This document shows, one piece after another, positions 33,053-44,166 of a DNA stretch of 64,000 bases; position 1 is the first letter of the stretch; each line of letters starts with the position of its first letter. The notes under the pieces are model-generated. The model was not told where the DNA came from and did not search any database. It saw only the letters and a list, made by a program, of their open reading frames with translations. Source of the DNA: Bradysia coprophila (lineage: Eukaryota > Arthropoda > Insecta > Diptera > Sciaridae); contig NW_023503423.1 in assembly GCF_014529535.1 (NCBI RefSeq), forward strand, positions 2,900,473 through 2,964,472, in the 5' to 3' direction. The position numbers were made by a program, and so were the translations under genes.

Positions 33053-36000
33053 TAGAGCCATTTAGCTGAGTTCAAAAATCGTTTTGTTTTACTTTATGAT
33101 TTTCTTTATTTACAATTAACGTATAGTTACATTTAGTCAGTTTTATTGATTTCAAATAAATTGTTTTCTTTTTCTGTCTTCGTTTCCTGAATTACTACAA
33201 AAATACTTTCCAATTCATTTTCAGTTTGAGTATGTATGCAAGGGGTATATATAGAGTTAAGTTTTTTTTTTAGCATTTAAAATATATAATTTCTGTTCTG
33301 CTTCTTCTTTACTTTGATTTTGTTAATTTAACATTAAAAATGATTTTTCTTTAAAATAATTCTGTTTTAAAATGCTCAGATCTAAGATTGCGTAACTATT
33401 TTAATCTAACTTAACTGATTAGCTTCTTATTTTCACATCCGTAGACAGATTCACGATGACAATTTTTTTTGTTCTGTTAAAATTCCAAGAAAAATTGGAA
33501 ACGTTGACAATTCGAAGATTTTTGTTATTTGAAGGCCTAGATTTTGAGGAGCGATATTTAAGAAACGGTTCATTTTCACATACATTTTTAATCAATAGCA
33601 AATCTACAGAAAAACAAAAAAAATTGGTACTGGCTCATTATGGGCGCCTGTTCTGTGAATTACATTTTTCGGCACTAGTAGGACCGGAACGAGTGGTGTG
33701 TCTTGGTGGCCTCAAATGACGAATGAAACTTTAAATTTTTCTTTTATCTGTGTCAATTTGAAAATTCGAACATTATACTTGTCTGACACGTTCAATAAAT
33801 AATTTTTATTCAAATTTCATGCATCAGTCGAGAGACACATAAGGCCTACCCGTCGATAAGGCTTTGAGTGTTTAAGTTGTGGTACTTTGAACGGATTGAA
33901 AATACCGCGGGACGCTGGTCTATGACAAAAAAAAACCGGCATTGTGAATGTGTCTACGTCACGATTAAAATTTAATTTTAATTTTGCTTAAAAATGGTCA
34001 TTTTCTTTATTATCTCTTAACACAAACGAATAAAATTTAATCTAAAAAATAAATAAAATTATTTTAAGATTTTCCACGACTATGTTAGCTACCAATTCGT
34101 TTTGTTTTTAGTAATTATTTTGAGAAATAAATGAAAATTCTCTAATAGAAATGACAAAAAACTAATTTTTATCAAGATTTTTACTTTAAATATTTTAATG
34201 ATCACAATTTTTTATTTTCACTTTTTTTTGTTGGGTTCTCTTTGCCACTTCAAAAACATTTTTTTTTTGTATTTTTATGTCGAAACGTCCAACCATTCTT
34301 ATATCATTTCGATATCGAAACACTTTTTGGCACTAGTGCGGTAAACATATACTTTCTTAACTTAATGGAAATTTCGGCTCAAAAGATGAGAAAATTGTCA
34401 ACCCTTGGTTGACAGCACATCTTATGCGTGTAAAATTTCTATTAAGACACAAGCTAACTAGTTCGTAGCCGAAATTTTGTGTGACAAGTATTGTAATGTT
34501 AACTTGTTCAGCACTAGGCCCAAGTCTTCTATGGAAAGCATTGCACTAGTACGGAAATATATCTATGAATAGTCTTTTACACAACAAAGGATAAAAAGAT
34601 GAAAAGCAGAGTTTTCGTGTGAACTCCGTTGATCCGAGACGAAGCCGAGGTCAATCAACATACGAAAGCCAGACTTTTAACCTTTTTATCCTTTGTTGTG
34701 CAATGGATTTTACACGCTGTTCAGCTTAACGCCAATCTGATTTTCATTCCCACTGTTGTAATAAGTCACTTTCGAGTCTAGGGAAAACTAAAATATGTAA
34801 AATCCATTCAGCCAATGCTTCCATTGCACTGCAGTACATAAAAGACTTTCTGGTTGTTCTGTGACGATTTTCGAAATGGAAATACAAAATTTTTTGACAG
34901 TCTCGACATTTGTATCGAAATAGTGTCTTGTGCACACGATGTATTGTCAACGGGCAATCTCATGTCTGAGCGTACAGCGACATCATTTCAATACAAGTTT
35001 CTCTCGCACCATTTCCTGTTTAAATTTAATTTTCTTTCGTTTCACTTTTCATTTGCTGTTCCTTAAACATTGACGGAAATTTGCTTAAATACTTAACAGC
35101 TATTGTGTATTGTATTGAACAGTCAAACAAAATTTATCTTTGAGGAATGGGAAACACTCCACTGAAATTTCAAATTTTCTACCTAACAATCCCATCAGTT
35201 CCATTTGAAATTTTTGTCACATGTTTTTTTACATTTAATTTTGGTTACACAGATTAGCCACTATAGTTAGTGCAGGTGGAAAGTAGTGCGAACAGTTTGA
35301 AACGAAATTTCGTACAATTCTACGTGGGGGGTGATATGGACGACAATAGTTACTGTGATTGCAATGGACAAATCTGCATTGGGGGCTGTCCGAAAAAAAA
35401 AAAAGATTCTTGTGTCACATCTGTAAAAGGAGTCCATTAGAGAATCTAGCGATTAGAAGTGTAATGATGAACAGTTTTCCACAGTTTATCATCTCCACAA
35501 AGGACAAAATAATTCCGTTACCTGTCTGCGGCAGATTTAAATTTGCATTCAAATGTCTCTAAGTTGTTGCGTGACGCAGTTCTTGACTTCAGAACTGCGT
35601 CATCTCTCACTGATGAATGACGACAATGCGAGTCTAAATAGTTGAAAATTTTCATAGTGTGAAGCCACGTTATACCCTGCCACGAGCTCTAGTTGTTGTC
35701 GGAAAATCGGGTTATGACTTATCGTACCAGAGTTTAGGCAAAAAGCACACAGTAGATGCACTTGCAAAAGAGCCTCGCAAGGAAATTCGCTAAAGATATT
35801 TTCAGGATGGATCAGATCGGGTTCGGGTAAAACGAAATTTTTGCACCAAAAATCTCAAATTCAATAAATTTCGGGTTACCCGGACCCGACCTGATCCATT
35901 CTGAAAATAGGTTCACGTCGATCCTGAAAGTGAAAGTTCAGGTTCACGTCGAACCTGAAAGTGAAAGTTCAGGCTCACGTCGAACCTGAAAGTGAAAGTT

Positions 36001-36548
36001 CAGGTTCTGGTCGAACCTGAAAACCTAGTTCAGGTTCGGATTCCGGTCAGAACTAACCTAATCCAGTCAACTAATTCTACGGCGCTAAGCGAGAAACGAA
36101 GAACAACCGCGAACAATACAAATATTCATCGGGGAATATTTTTGACTCGAAGGAACACTTCACTTGATTCTTAAGGCGAAAACTGTACTTCAAGCCCGGC
36201 AATTAAATTTTTTATTTCTTTCCAATTTGAAAAGGTTTCACATTTTGCGCAAACGTTCGACCGCGTAATTAACGACTTTACTTTTAGTTGTTGCTTCGTA
36301 GCACAAAATTTTTCTATTTTCTCGCGTTACAAAGTATCGTAATTCAACTTTCTCTTCCATTCAATTCATACGAGAAACACTTCGCTTTAGAGATTTAACA
36401 TCCGACACAACACTTTTTCGGATTCAGTCAATGGATACAATGGGATATCTTGTGTGTTTCACTAAACACATCGAGAGACAAAGAATGAAACAAAAAAAAA
36501 AAAAAAAATCTAAACGAAATTTCATTCAACAGCGGCAATAACTCTCCT
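33053..36548. other. Non-coding stretch between foldback element and calcipressin
   Basis: AT-rich with no supported gene. It holds a small inverted repeat at 34580-34700 (CACAACAAAGGATAAAAAG and its inverse), a mirrored pair at about 35808-35908 (TTTTCAGGATGGATCAG and inverse), the minisatellite at 35911-36040, and the probable calcipressin 3' UTR (36100-36548; TTTATT at 36211 could be its poly(A) signal). Confidence 0.5.
35911..36040. repeat. Palindromic ~33-bp minisatellite
   Basis: About four units of AGGTTCACGTCGAACCTGAA followed by AGTGAAAGTTC. Each unit contains the inverted words AGGTTC and GAACCT, so each can form a small hairpin. It directly follows an inverted repeat (35808-35908). 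Confidence 0.75.
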
Positions 36549-37250
36549 TTACGATGACCGTTCCGGACATCTGGTATGAATTCTTGGCTTATCGACAACA
36601 CCTAAACTATTGCCATCTTCATCGACATCTCCCAAAAGTGCCGTATGAACAATAATACCTGGATGCTCGGGCGTCGGCGGATGCAATTCATGACTTTCGC
36701 CAGGTGTAAGATTGGCTAATGCGGCGAGCAGATCATGATTGACAAGCGGTTCACCTTCTTCTCTCGGTTCCCAGCCGGCCGGTGGACTGGACGGTGGTGA
36801 AATGAGAAATTGCTTGTACGGTGCCGGTGGTTGTAGATATTTCCGTGCGACAGGCGTAACCGGTTGAGCAAAATAGCACGTAATCAATGACTTACCGAAC
36901 TCATACTGATGCAAATGAATGCGGGCATTGGCTGCTGCTACACCATTATCGAAATTGACGCGCAATCGCCGAAACGATTTCAGCCATTGAAATGTTGCAC
37001 TCGGCGAGAACATGCGAAACAATTCTTCCATTTCGGCCTTCAGGTCATCGTCGAGGAACACTTCCGAATGGATGTTTGTGACGATGACCGATGTGGGCAG
37101 GTCGTCGAATGAGTCCGGATCGCAGGCATTGTTCTCGTCGTCGGAGTCGTGATCGGGTATCGACGGATGTTCGTTGGGCAAACCGTCCGCCTGATTGATG
37201 AATATGTTTTCGTCCGGCGAAAGTTTGTCGTAATCCGGTACTTCGGCCAT
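36549..37250 (-). CDS. sra: Calcipressin (RCAN), sarah/nebula homolog
   Basis: 233 residues in a single coding exon. RCAN proteins bind calcineurin and tune its phosphatase activity; the Drosophila homolog sarah acts in egg activation and neural function. Seen: acidic N-terminus with DSDDENNACD; an RRM-like fold beginning TSVIVTNIHSEVF and ending KSLITCYFAQPV; the family signature FLISPPSSPPAGW near residues 148-160, a calcineurin-docking and phosphorylation site; and the C-terminal PGIIVHTALL and KPRIHTRCPER, docking motifs of the PxIxIT type and C-terminal TxxP-like region. Length fits the insect family (about 200-290). The start is the first ATG in a clean context (ATAACCATGGCC). No neighbour with a related role is visible. 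Confidence 0.93.
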   Translation of the reverse strand: MAEVPDYDKLSPDENIFINQADGLPNEHPSIPDHDSDDENNACDPDSFDDLPTSVIVTNIHSEVFLDDDLKAEMEELFRMFSPSATFQWLKSFRRLRVNFDNGVAAANARIHLHQYEFGKSLITCYFAQPVTPVARKYLQPPAPYKQFLISPPSSPPAGWEPREEGEPLVNHDLLAALANLTPGESHELHPPTPEHPGIIVHTALLGDVDEDGNSLGVVDKPRIHTRCPERSS

Positions 37251-38524
37251 GGTTATGCGGAATGGAGAATCTGTAACGGGAGATTCGTTTATGGAATATG
37301 TAACTGGACATGCAGAGGGGAAGACAAAGGTTTCATTGTCCCGGTGAAAATGGAATCCTCAGAATGTTGAAGTGAGCAATCAGACTCCTCAAAAACACAA
37401 TAGATTTTGAAGAGTGAAGATCCTAACAATGTTCCTAAATTCAAAACGAGTGACGAGGTTGATTTGACTTTCGCATAAATGTGAGATATGAGTCTTAGCA
37501 GAAAATGCATCAAGTGCGAAAAAAATCGATTTTGGCTACGACAGGTGTCACATTTTCATTCAATTAATTCAAATTTCTCATTCGATTGTAGCACTAGTGC
37601 CGAAAAATCAATTCAATTCCGCACTAGCACCTCTTATCTTCCAGATGTCGATGCGTTTCGTGGCCGAAAATAAACCGTGGCCCGCAACGAATGTCCAACC
37701 GATATTCCATCCAGTAAAATTAAGTTTTATTAACCTCAGAAAATCGGATAAGTTCTAAGATCTAATAAGTTCGAAAGTTTCGACACTAAAATCATTTTGA
37801 CGAATTTGTTTGAGAAAACCGAAGACTAGTTATTATAACTTGCCTTAGGATACTTTACGTGGTACGTTGAGAGCGAGAGGGCAGAAGACCAGTTTATTAT
37901 AACTTGCCTTGGGGTACTTGTCAAAATATCTTCTTCTCTTTCATCATAACACTCTGTATTTACGGCCCACTGTCATCTCTATCCTAGAACGATAGAACTT
38001 CATGGAATTCAGGCGATATTTTTGAATTTTCCGGGACACGACACTTTTTGGTGGAAAAGTGGTAGAAGCAATCGACCACATGGGAATAGAAAGAATCGGT
38101 AGTAGGAATCGACCTAATGGAAATGCAAGGAAGCGGTAGAAGGAATTGACCGCATGGAATTGGAAGGAAGCAGAAGAAGGAATTGACCGTGTGCAAATGG
38201 AAGGGAATTGAAATTTCGGAAGTGGATTTCGATCCATGGAATTACACTGGAATTGAAATAGAATTGTGTGACCGGTTCATGAATGGAAACTTCAAGTAAG
38301 ATCGGAATGGAGAAAGTGAATCTGAGTATGGGCAAGAAAACAAATAATGTTTGAGGAGGAGTTATGAATGGAAATCATTTGAACTAAATCATGGTTTTGG
38401 AATTCCGAAGATACGAAATGTAAAATTAGGAAAGTTAAGGAGGTGACCTGGATGATTCAATTGAGGAGATGTGTTGGATTTCCAATTGAATCATCTGGTA
38501 GACTTTTGTCTAAACTAGACTGCC
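37251..38524. other. Calcipressin 5' flank and degenerate GGAAT-rich repeat
   Basis: 37251-37930 is the upstream region of calcipressin without a clear exon. 38040-38360 is a purine-rich, drifting repeat of about 45 bp around GGAATTGACCG(C/T)ATGGAA; open frames on both strands there follow from the repetition. Confidence 0.5.
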
Positions 38525-40318
38525 AACAAAGCAAGGAGATCAGATGAAAGAAAATATAATGTCCAATTGGCTCAAAACATAATTGAAGCTAACTGCAATA
38601 TGAAAGTCCTACGGAGAAAAAGGACAAACGCCAAAAAAGAAATCTTCAAATTACGAGACAAAACAGGAACGATCCAAACGGATCGAAATGCGATATTAAA
38701 CATTGCAACAGAATTTTATGAGAATTTGTTTTCTTCAGCAAGACAGAGCCCAACGGAAGAAACCGAAGATAGACCAATAATAAGAAGCGTGGGATCGGAG
38801 GATATGCCAGACATAACTGTTGATGAAGTCAAGGCCACAGTAGCCGAGATGAAAAACAAAAAGTCTCCCGGAGAAGATGGTGTTCCAGTGGAAGCCATTA
38901 AACTGGGTGGAGACTCCTTATTAAAGGCAATCACGGCTTTGTTTAATCAATGTCTCCAATGGGAAGAAGTACCAGAAGCCTGGGAAAATGCGGTAATTAC
39001 ATTGCTGCATAAAAAAGGAGACATAACAGAGCTGGAAAATTACCGGCCCATAAGCCTATTGTCAACACTCTACAAGTTGTTTACGAAAATCATTACGAAG
39101 AGGAACACTAACAAGTTCGACTTCTACCAACCTGTTGAACAAGCTGCTTTCAGATCTGGTTTCAGCACAAACGACCATTTGCAGGTGATGAGAACGCTTA
39201 TTGAGAAGTGTCGTGAATACAACATCGACATAGTCTTGCTATTCATAGACTTCGAAAAAGCTTTCGATTCAGTCGAAACATGGTCGATATTGGACGCATT
39301 AGACGAATGTAGAGTAGACTCAAGGTACTCCAACACAATTCGATATGTGTACAAAAATGCTACTTCATGTATAAAACTTCATAAGAGCACGGAGAAATTC
39401 AGAATCGGCCGAGGTGTAAGGCAGGGTGACACTATTTCACCGAAATTATTCACGGCGATTCTGCAGAGTATTTTTGGGAAGTTAAACTGGAGTACAATGG
39501 GAATAAAGATAAATGGAGAGTACCTGAGCAATCTCCGCTTCGCTGATGACATTGTACCGATAGCAGCGAATCTAGGTCAGGCTCAGCTTATGCTACAACA
39601 GTTAAGTGAAGAGGCGAGCAAAGTTGGCCTCAAGATGAACTTATCGAAAACAAAAGTCATGACCAACATCGGGGACGATAGAGAGATCAAAATTGGTGAC
39701 ACTGTCATTGAACGAGTCGACAGCTATGTATATCTAGGACATAAACTGAAGTTAGGTCTGGACAACCAGACTGCAGAAATAAGACGTAGGATTGGTCTTG
39801 CATGGGCAGCGTTCGGAAAACTCAGACTAATTTTCAAAAGCAAAATGAATAATAGTCTGAAACGCAAAGTTTTCGACACTTGTGTCCTTCCAGTGCTCAC
39901 TTATGGAGCGGAAACGTTAACTTTAACAAAAGCATCCGAAGATAAATTGAGAGTGACACAAAGAGCCATGGAACGGAGTATGCTTGGAATAACACTCAGA
40001 GACAGAATGACGAATCAATGGATTCGACAACAAACCAGGGTCGTTGATGTCATGGAAAGAATAGCATCTCTGAAATGGAGCTGGGCGGGACATATTGCAA
40101 GAAGGACAGACGAACGTTGGACCAAAAAGATCATGAACTGGCGACCATTTAAAAGACGAGCTATAGGTAGACCACCAGAGAGATGGACAAACGGAATTAT
40201 GAATATTGCAGGTACAAACTGGCAGCAAATGGCAATGGATCGTACGAAATGGAAAGAAGTTGGAGAGGCCTACATCCAGCAGTGGATAGAAACAGGCTGA
40301 AAAAGAAGAAGAAGAAGA
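38525..40318 (+). mobile_element. RTE-type non-LTR retroposon, 5' truncated
   Basis: Only the reverse transcriptase half is present. Coding homology starts at the insertion point (NKARRSDERKYN) and the apurinic endonuclease is missing, the common result of incomplete reverse transcription. The 3' end is an (AAG)n tail at about 40301-40320. ACTGCC, possibly AGACTGCC, is repeated on both sides (38517-38524 and from 40319), giving the target duplication. It lies between calcipressin and the four-TM gene. Confidence 0.85.
38567..40300 (+). pseudogene. Reverse transcriptase ORF of the RTE-type element
   Basis: 577 codons without a stop. Seen: KNKKSPGEDGVPVEAIK, ENYRPISLLSTLYKLF, LLFIDFEKAFDSV (catalytic Asp), GRGVRQGDTISPKLF, the FADD box near residue 324-327, GLKMNLSKTKVM, then the C-terminal zinc-like and basic region (VLPVLTYGAETLTL, WAGHIARR, GRPPERW) typical of RTE/BovB-like enzymes. 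The YADD Tyr is replaced by Phe, which many RTE enzymes have. The intact frame suggests a recent insertion, but lack of the endonuclease makes it non-autonomous. Confidence 0.88.
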
Positions 40319-42339
40319 AGACTGCCTTTGTGCAATTCAGTTAGTTCGTTTATTTTGTTAATGGTTTCGGACGCTTTACAATAAATTTCTTTGTTCATTT
40401 TGTACTCTGTGGAACACGGCTGGAAAAACAATTTTCCATGTTCCGGAAAAAGGTTTTTGGAAAACAACAAGAAACAACGAAAAATCTTACAGAACTAAAG
40501 GCACACAAAGACCATCATTATAATTCTAGAAAGCCATGGCATAGGGTAGACACAGTCACTCAGTGAATAAAAGTCCTGTGACAATTGGTTATCACAAAAT
40601 CATGATGAGAAATCACTTGCAATTGCACATCTTTGACCTTGGACCAAAACAATTCGTGAGAGCAGCAGAACTGTTGCCGTTTGCTCGAAGGTTGGTGGAT
40701 TTTTTTTTTTTTTCAAATTGTTTGTCATTATGTTTCGATTTATTCTTCTGTTGATTGACTAGTCAACGGTGAAATAAAAAACTATTCAGTGTGACTAATT
40801 CGATGACTGACGATACTTATACCTATCGCATTCTATAAATAAAATTCACAAACAAAAAATGCACTGCACTTGTGATAATGCCAAACGTGCCAAACCGAAA
40901 ATGTTTTCAATTGCAAAGCGATTGTGTCAATATGAACCCCAAAGGACAAACTCTTCGATTCTCCAAAAATTGGATCTCATCAAATCAGGAGAAATTTTAA
41001 TTCTTTTAACTTAAAGACTATTATGCCCGGTGTCCGCTTTTTTTCGCGACAAATTCAATTATATCAACGGAATGAATGAATGTAGGCGCACGACATTAAA
41101 CATGAAATGCGTTGTTTTCAAATCGATTTGTTTGCCAATGAGCATATATTATACAAACAATACACAACGTACGTAAGCAATCCGTCATTACATAAGAACA
41201 TACCCGACGAAAATGGTTATATTTATTGTCTGCTGTAAAATTGCATTGTTTTATGCACACATCACATCATATGCATTACATTGTCTCTTCATTCATTTTA
41301 TGAATTGGCAAAGGACAATAATTGGGAGAAATGGAAAAGAAAGAATGAATGAATGGATTGAGTAATTGAAACAGGTTCAAAATAAACAAATGGAACGACA
41401 ACAGAAGAAAAACATTGAGCTTATTTGAACAACAAACACTTCACTTTACTGATAATAAAAAAAACAACAGATAAATGCGTGTGAGAATAGCTGTAGGTGA
41501 GGTAACATAAAGTACCTATAGCCACCAAGTCTAAACGAGAATGAAAATTAAAGTGCACGGAAATTTCAATTTAATATCAATTTTATCTTGCCCACACATT
41601 CCGGGGGACGACGGTGGCGTAAAAGTTTGCACAAAATCTTTGACCGACACACATTTTCTTTTACAATTGGTTGTGACTTACCACAAATTAATTTGCGTTT
41701 TGTTTTTTGTATAATCCAAACAGGTAATTGAAAAATGTAGTTCAAGGGGAAAATTATTATCTTCCGTTTTTCCTGTGATAATTTTACTTCATTTGTGAGC
41801 GCAAATGTCAAAACTATGTTGTGGGTGCGATGGATTTTCGGTACAGAGAATCCATGTCCATTATGTGTCAAGTTTAAACGAAGTGTCTAGAATCCCGCCA
41901 CTGATACAAAAGTGCGCGAATCCGAACTTTTGTTTCAGTCTAAAAAACAAATTTTTCCTTCAGAAATATCGACCAGCCCCGTGCAAGTGTAAGTACTATC
42001 TTTTAAAGAATGGATGTGTGTCTATAAAAGTGTAATAGGTGCGCCCTAAGTGAATTTTTTGTGCTTACTGCGGAAAGTAATTTGTGATTTCTACACAAAA
42101 AAATCTGTGTAAAAGTCACAGAACGCCCAGTACACTTTTATAGACACACACCACTTTGAGCTAACTTCCCACACATAGTTGTGTATCAGTTTGCATTGAT
42201 AAAGCCCGATGTTCTGAGAAATCTCAGGAATGAATCTCACCTCTAATGGTTATTTTGTAGAACATTTTCAGAGACCATTTTTGGGAGAAAACATTCCCAA
42301 AAATGTTTTTTGGAAAAATTAATAAAAACATGGAAAACT

Positions 42340-42572
42340 CAAGGTTCTGAAAGAACAGATTAAGACACTCACATTTTGACAAATAAACACATATTGTTGA
42401 ACAGATTGTTTGAAATGTCAACTTGGAGAAACAAAAATAGTTTTTATCAAGTTGCGTTTTCAAACAATCTGTAATGAGTGTGTTCAATAAAAAGCATCTA
42501 TTTGTCAAAATTTGAGTGTCAACTCGTGATCAACTCACCAGAGGTGTCTTAACCTGTTCTTTCAGAACCTTG
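42340..42572. mobile_element. hAT-like MITE, CAAGGTTCTG family, TSD GGAAAACT
   Basis: It begins CAAGGTTCTGAAAGAACAG and ends CTGTTCTTTCAGAACCTTG, flanked by the perfect 8-bp repeat GGAAAACT (42332-42339 and 42573-42580). The interior shares CAAACAATCTGTAATGAGT and CTATTTGTCAAAATTT with the copy at 53154-53416. 233 bp, no ORF. Confidence 0.88.
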
Positions 42573-42779
42573 GGAAAACTCAGGAAAATATGGAAAAAAA
42601 ACATTTTCCATTGCTTTGGTCGAATGTGACAGGATGTAAGAAAATCCAAGAGATACAAGTCTGGAGAATCGGCCATCTCATACCTCGTATAAATCGTCTG
42701 CAGATGAACTAATTTAGTTATGCTGGAAACACACGAGCCATCGAAAACGTGTTTCAATCGAATTTTTCTCTGTTAAGTG

Positions 42780-43537
42780 CAGAGCCTAATATTTGGGAAT
42801 CGTTTTTGAGAATTTATTGGGAATTTAGGGAATTTTTGGGATTTTTCGGTAATTTTTGGGAATTTAGGGAATTTTTGGGAATTTTGGAAATTAATTCCCA
42901 AAAATTCCCTAAAAAAAATTCCCATCATGGCAGTGATTTTTGTAATTAAATTCTATAAAAAAATATAAAAAGTTTTTATAACAAAACTAAACTTTTATTA
43001 AAAAAGGCTCGCGATTTATTCTGGTGGCTATCGAAACTTTATATGTTGTGGCACCAAACGATGAAACCACTTTTCTCAAAAAATATTCTAATAAGAAGCT
43101 ATCATCGAAAATATTTTTCATAGAAGGTCGAAGTGTAGACTGCTCTTAAAATAATTATTTTTGAGTTATAGCCGCAAAAAGGTTTTCGGTACCCTCTGAC
43201 ATGCTTTCACCTTTGAACACTTTAATCGAAAATTTAAAAAAATGTTCGAAAAAAATGAAAGATACGATTCTCTAGAATTGAAGACGAATCTATCACTCCT
43301 TAAAATCGGAGACCATTTGTTCCCCTATCACCATCACCTCCAGTTTTGGCGATATGCCGCTTAAGCTCAATTTACTAAATATGTTATATTCAATATGTTC
43401 TGAAATATTTGTTGTGTTTTTGGGAATTTTTGGGAATTTTAGGGAATTTTTGGAAATTTAGGGAATTTTTGAGAATTTTAGGGAATTTTTGAGAATTTTA
43501 AGAATTTAGAGAATTAATTCCCAAATATTAGGCTCTG
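42780..43537. mobile_element. hAT-like element, CAGAGCC family, TSD GTTAAGTG
   Basis: Terminal inverted repeats CAGAGCCTAATATTTGGGAA and complement, at least 21 bp and perfect, flanked by the perfect 8-bp repeat GTTAAGTG (42772-42779 and 43538-43545). GGGAATTTT repeats occupy both subterminal regions. The core (42925-43385) is closely similar to 3775-4190. 758 bp, non-coding. Confidence 0.9.
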
Positions 43538-44166
43538 GTTAAGTGCCCACTCCACTCAATAAAAAGCACTCCGTGAGAGAGTCGTGAGAGAGCAAGCTGT
43601 CAAATAAACAATGGAAAAATTGGAAAAATTCAATTTTGTCTCTCACACGGAGTACTTTTTTGGTAAGAGGAAACTAAGTATTAAGCGTCAAACAAGAAAG
43701 AGCATTTTGGTCGAAAGACTTTTTCGATGTTTAATGTGTTTTCAGCAATATAAATTCGTCAAAAGTGTCGGGCATCATACCATTTTCAAAAAAAACTAAC
43801 GAAATTGTTCCGTTACTTATTACCACTCATAGAGGGCACTTCTATCTTTCTTCGTTCATTGCACTCTCTCCGCCCTCTCTTCGTTAAAATCGAAATGTCA
43901 TTCCAGCAGTGAAATAGAAAACATCCACTTGTTTCACGTTAATTTTTGTTTACGTCCTTTCAAAACTCATTCCATTTTCGCCCTTTAGTCTTTAACGTTG
44001 TCGGTAGAAACCATATGTGTTCACATTGGCATTATAGCATCATTGCATTTGTGGTTATTGTCCGATCTCTCCGTTTTCGAAGTCACATTCGTAAACAATC
44101 CGTTCCAAGAACAACGCCCTTAATTGTTTGTCAAGTTTGTTTTGAACGTGTCCGATCGTTGGTACA

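Larger units (their letters stand above)
40319..44166. other. Intergenic region rich in inverted repeats
   Basis: No supported gene. It contains a perfect 20-bp inverted pair TGTGTGTCTATAAAAGTGTA (42015-42034 and 42131-42150), the hAT-like elements at 42340-42572 and 42780-43537, and, from about 43900, the likely promoter and 5' UTR of the four-TM gene. 40321-42010 is AT-rich DNA in which I see nothing. Confidence 0.5.

Noticed and set aside
37944-38335. Three overlapping minus-strand frames rich in Phe, Pro and Ser
   Set aside because: They arise from the drifting GGAATTGACC repeat on the plus strand.
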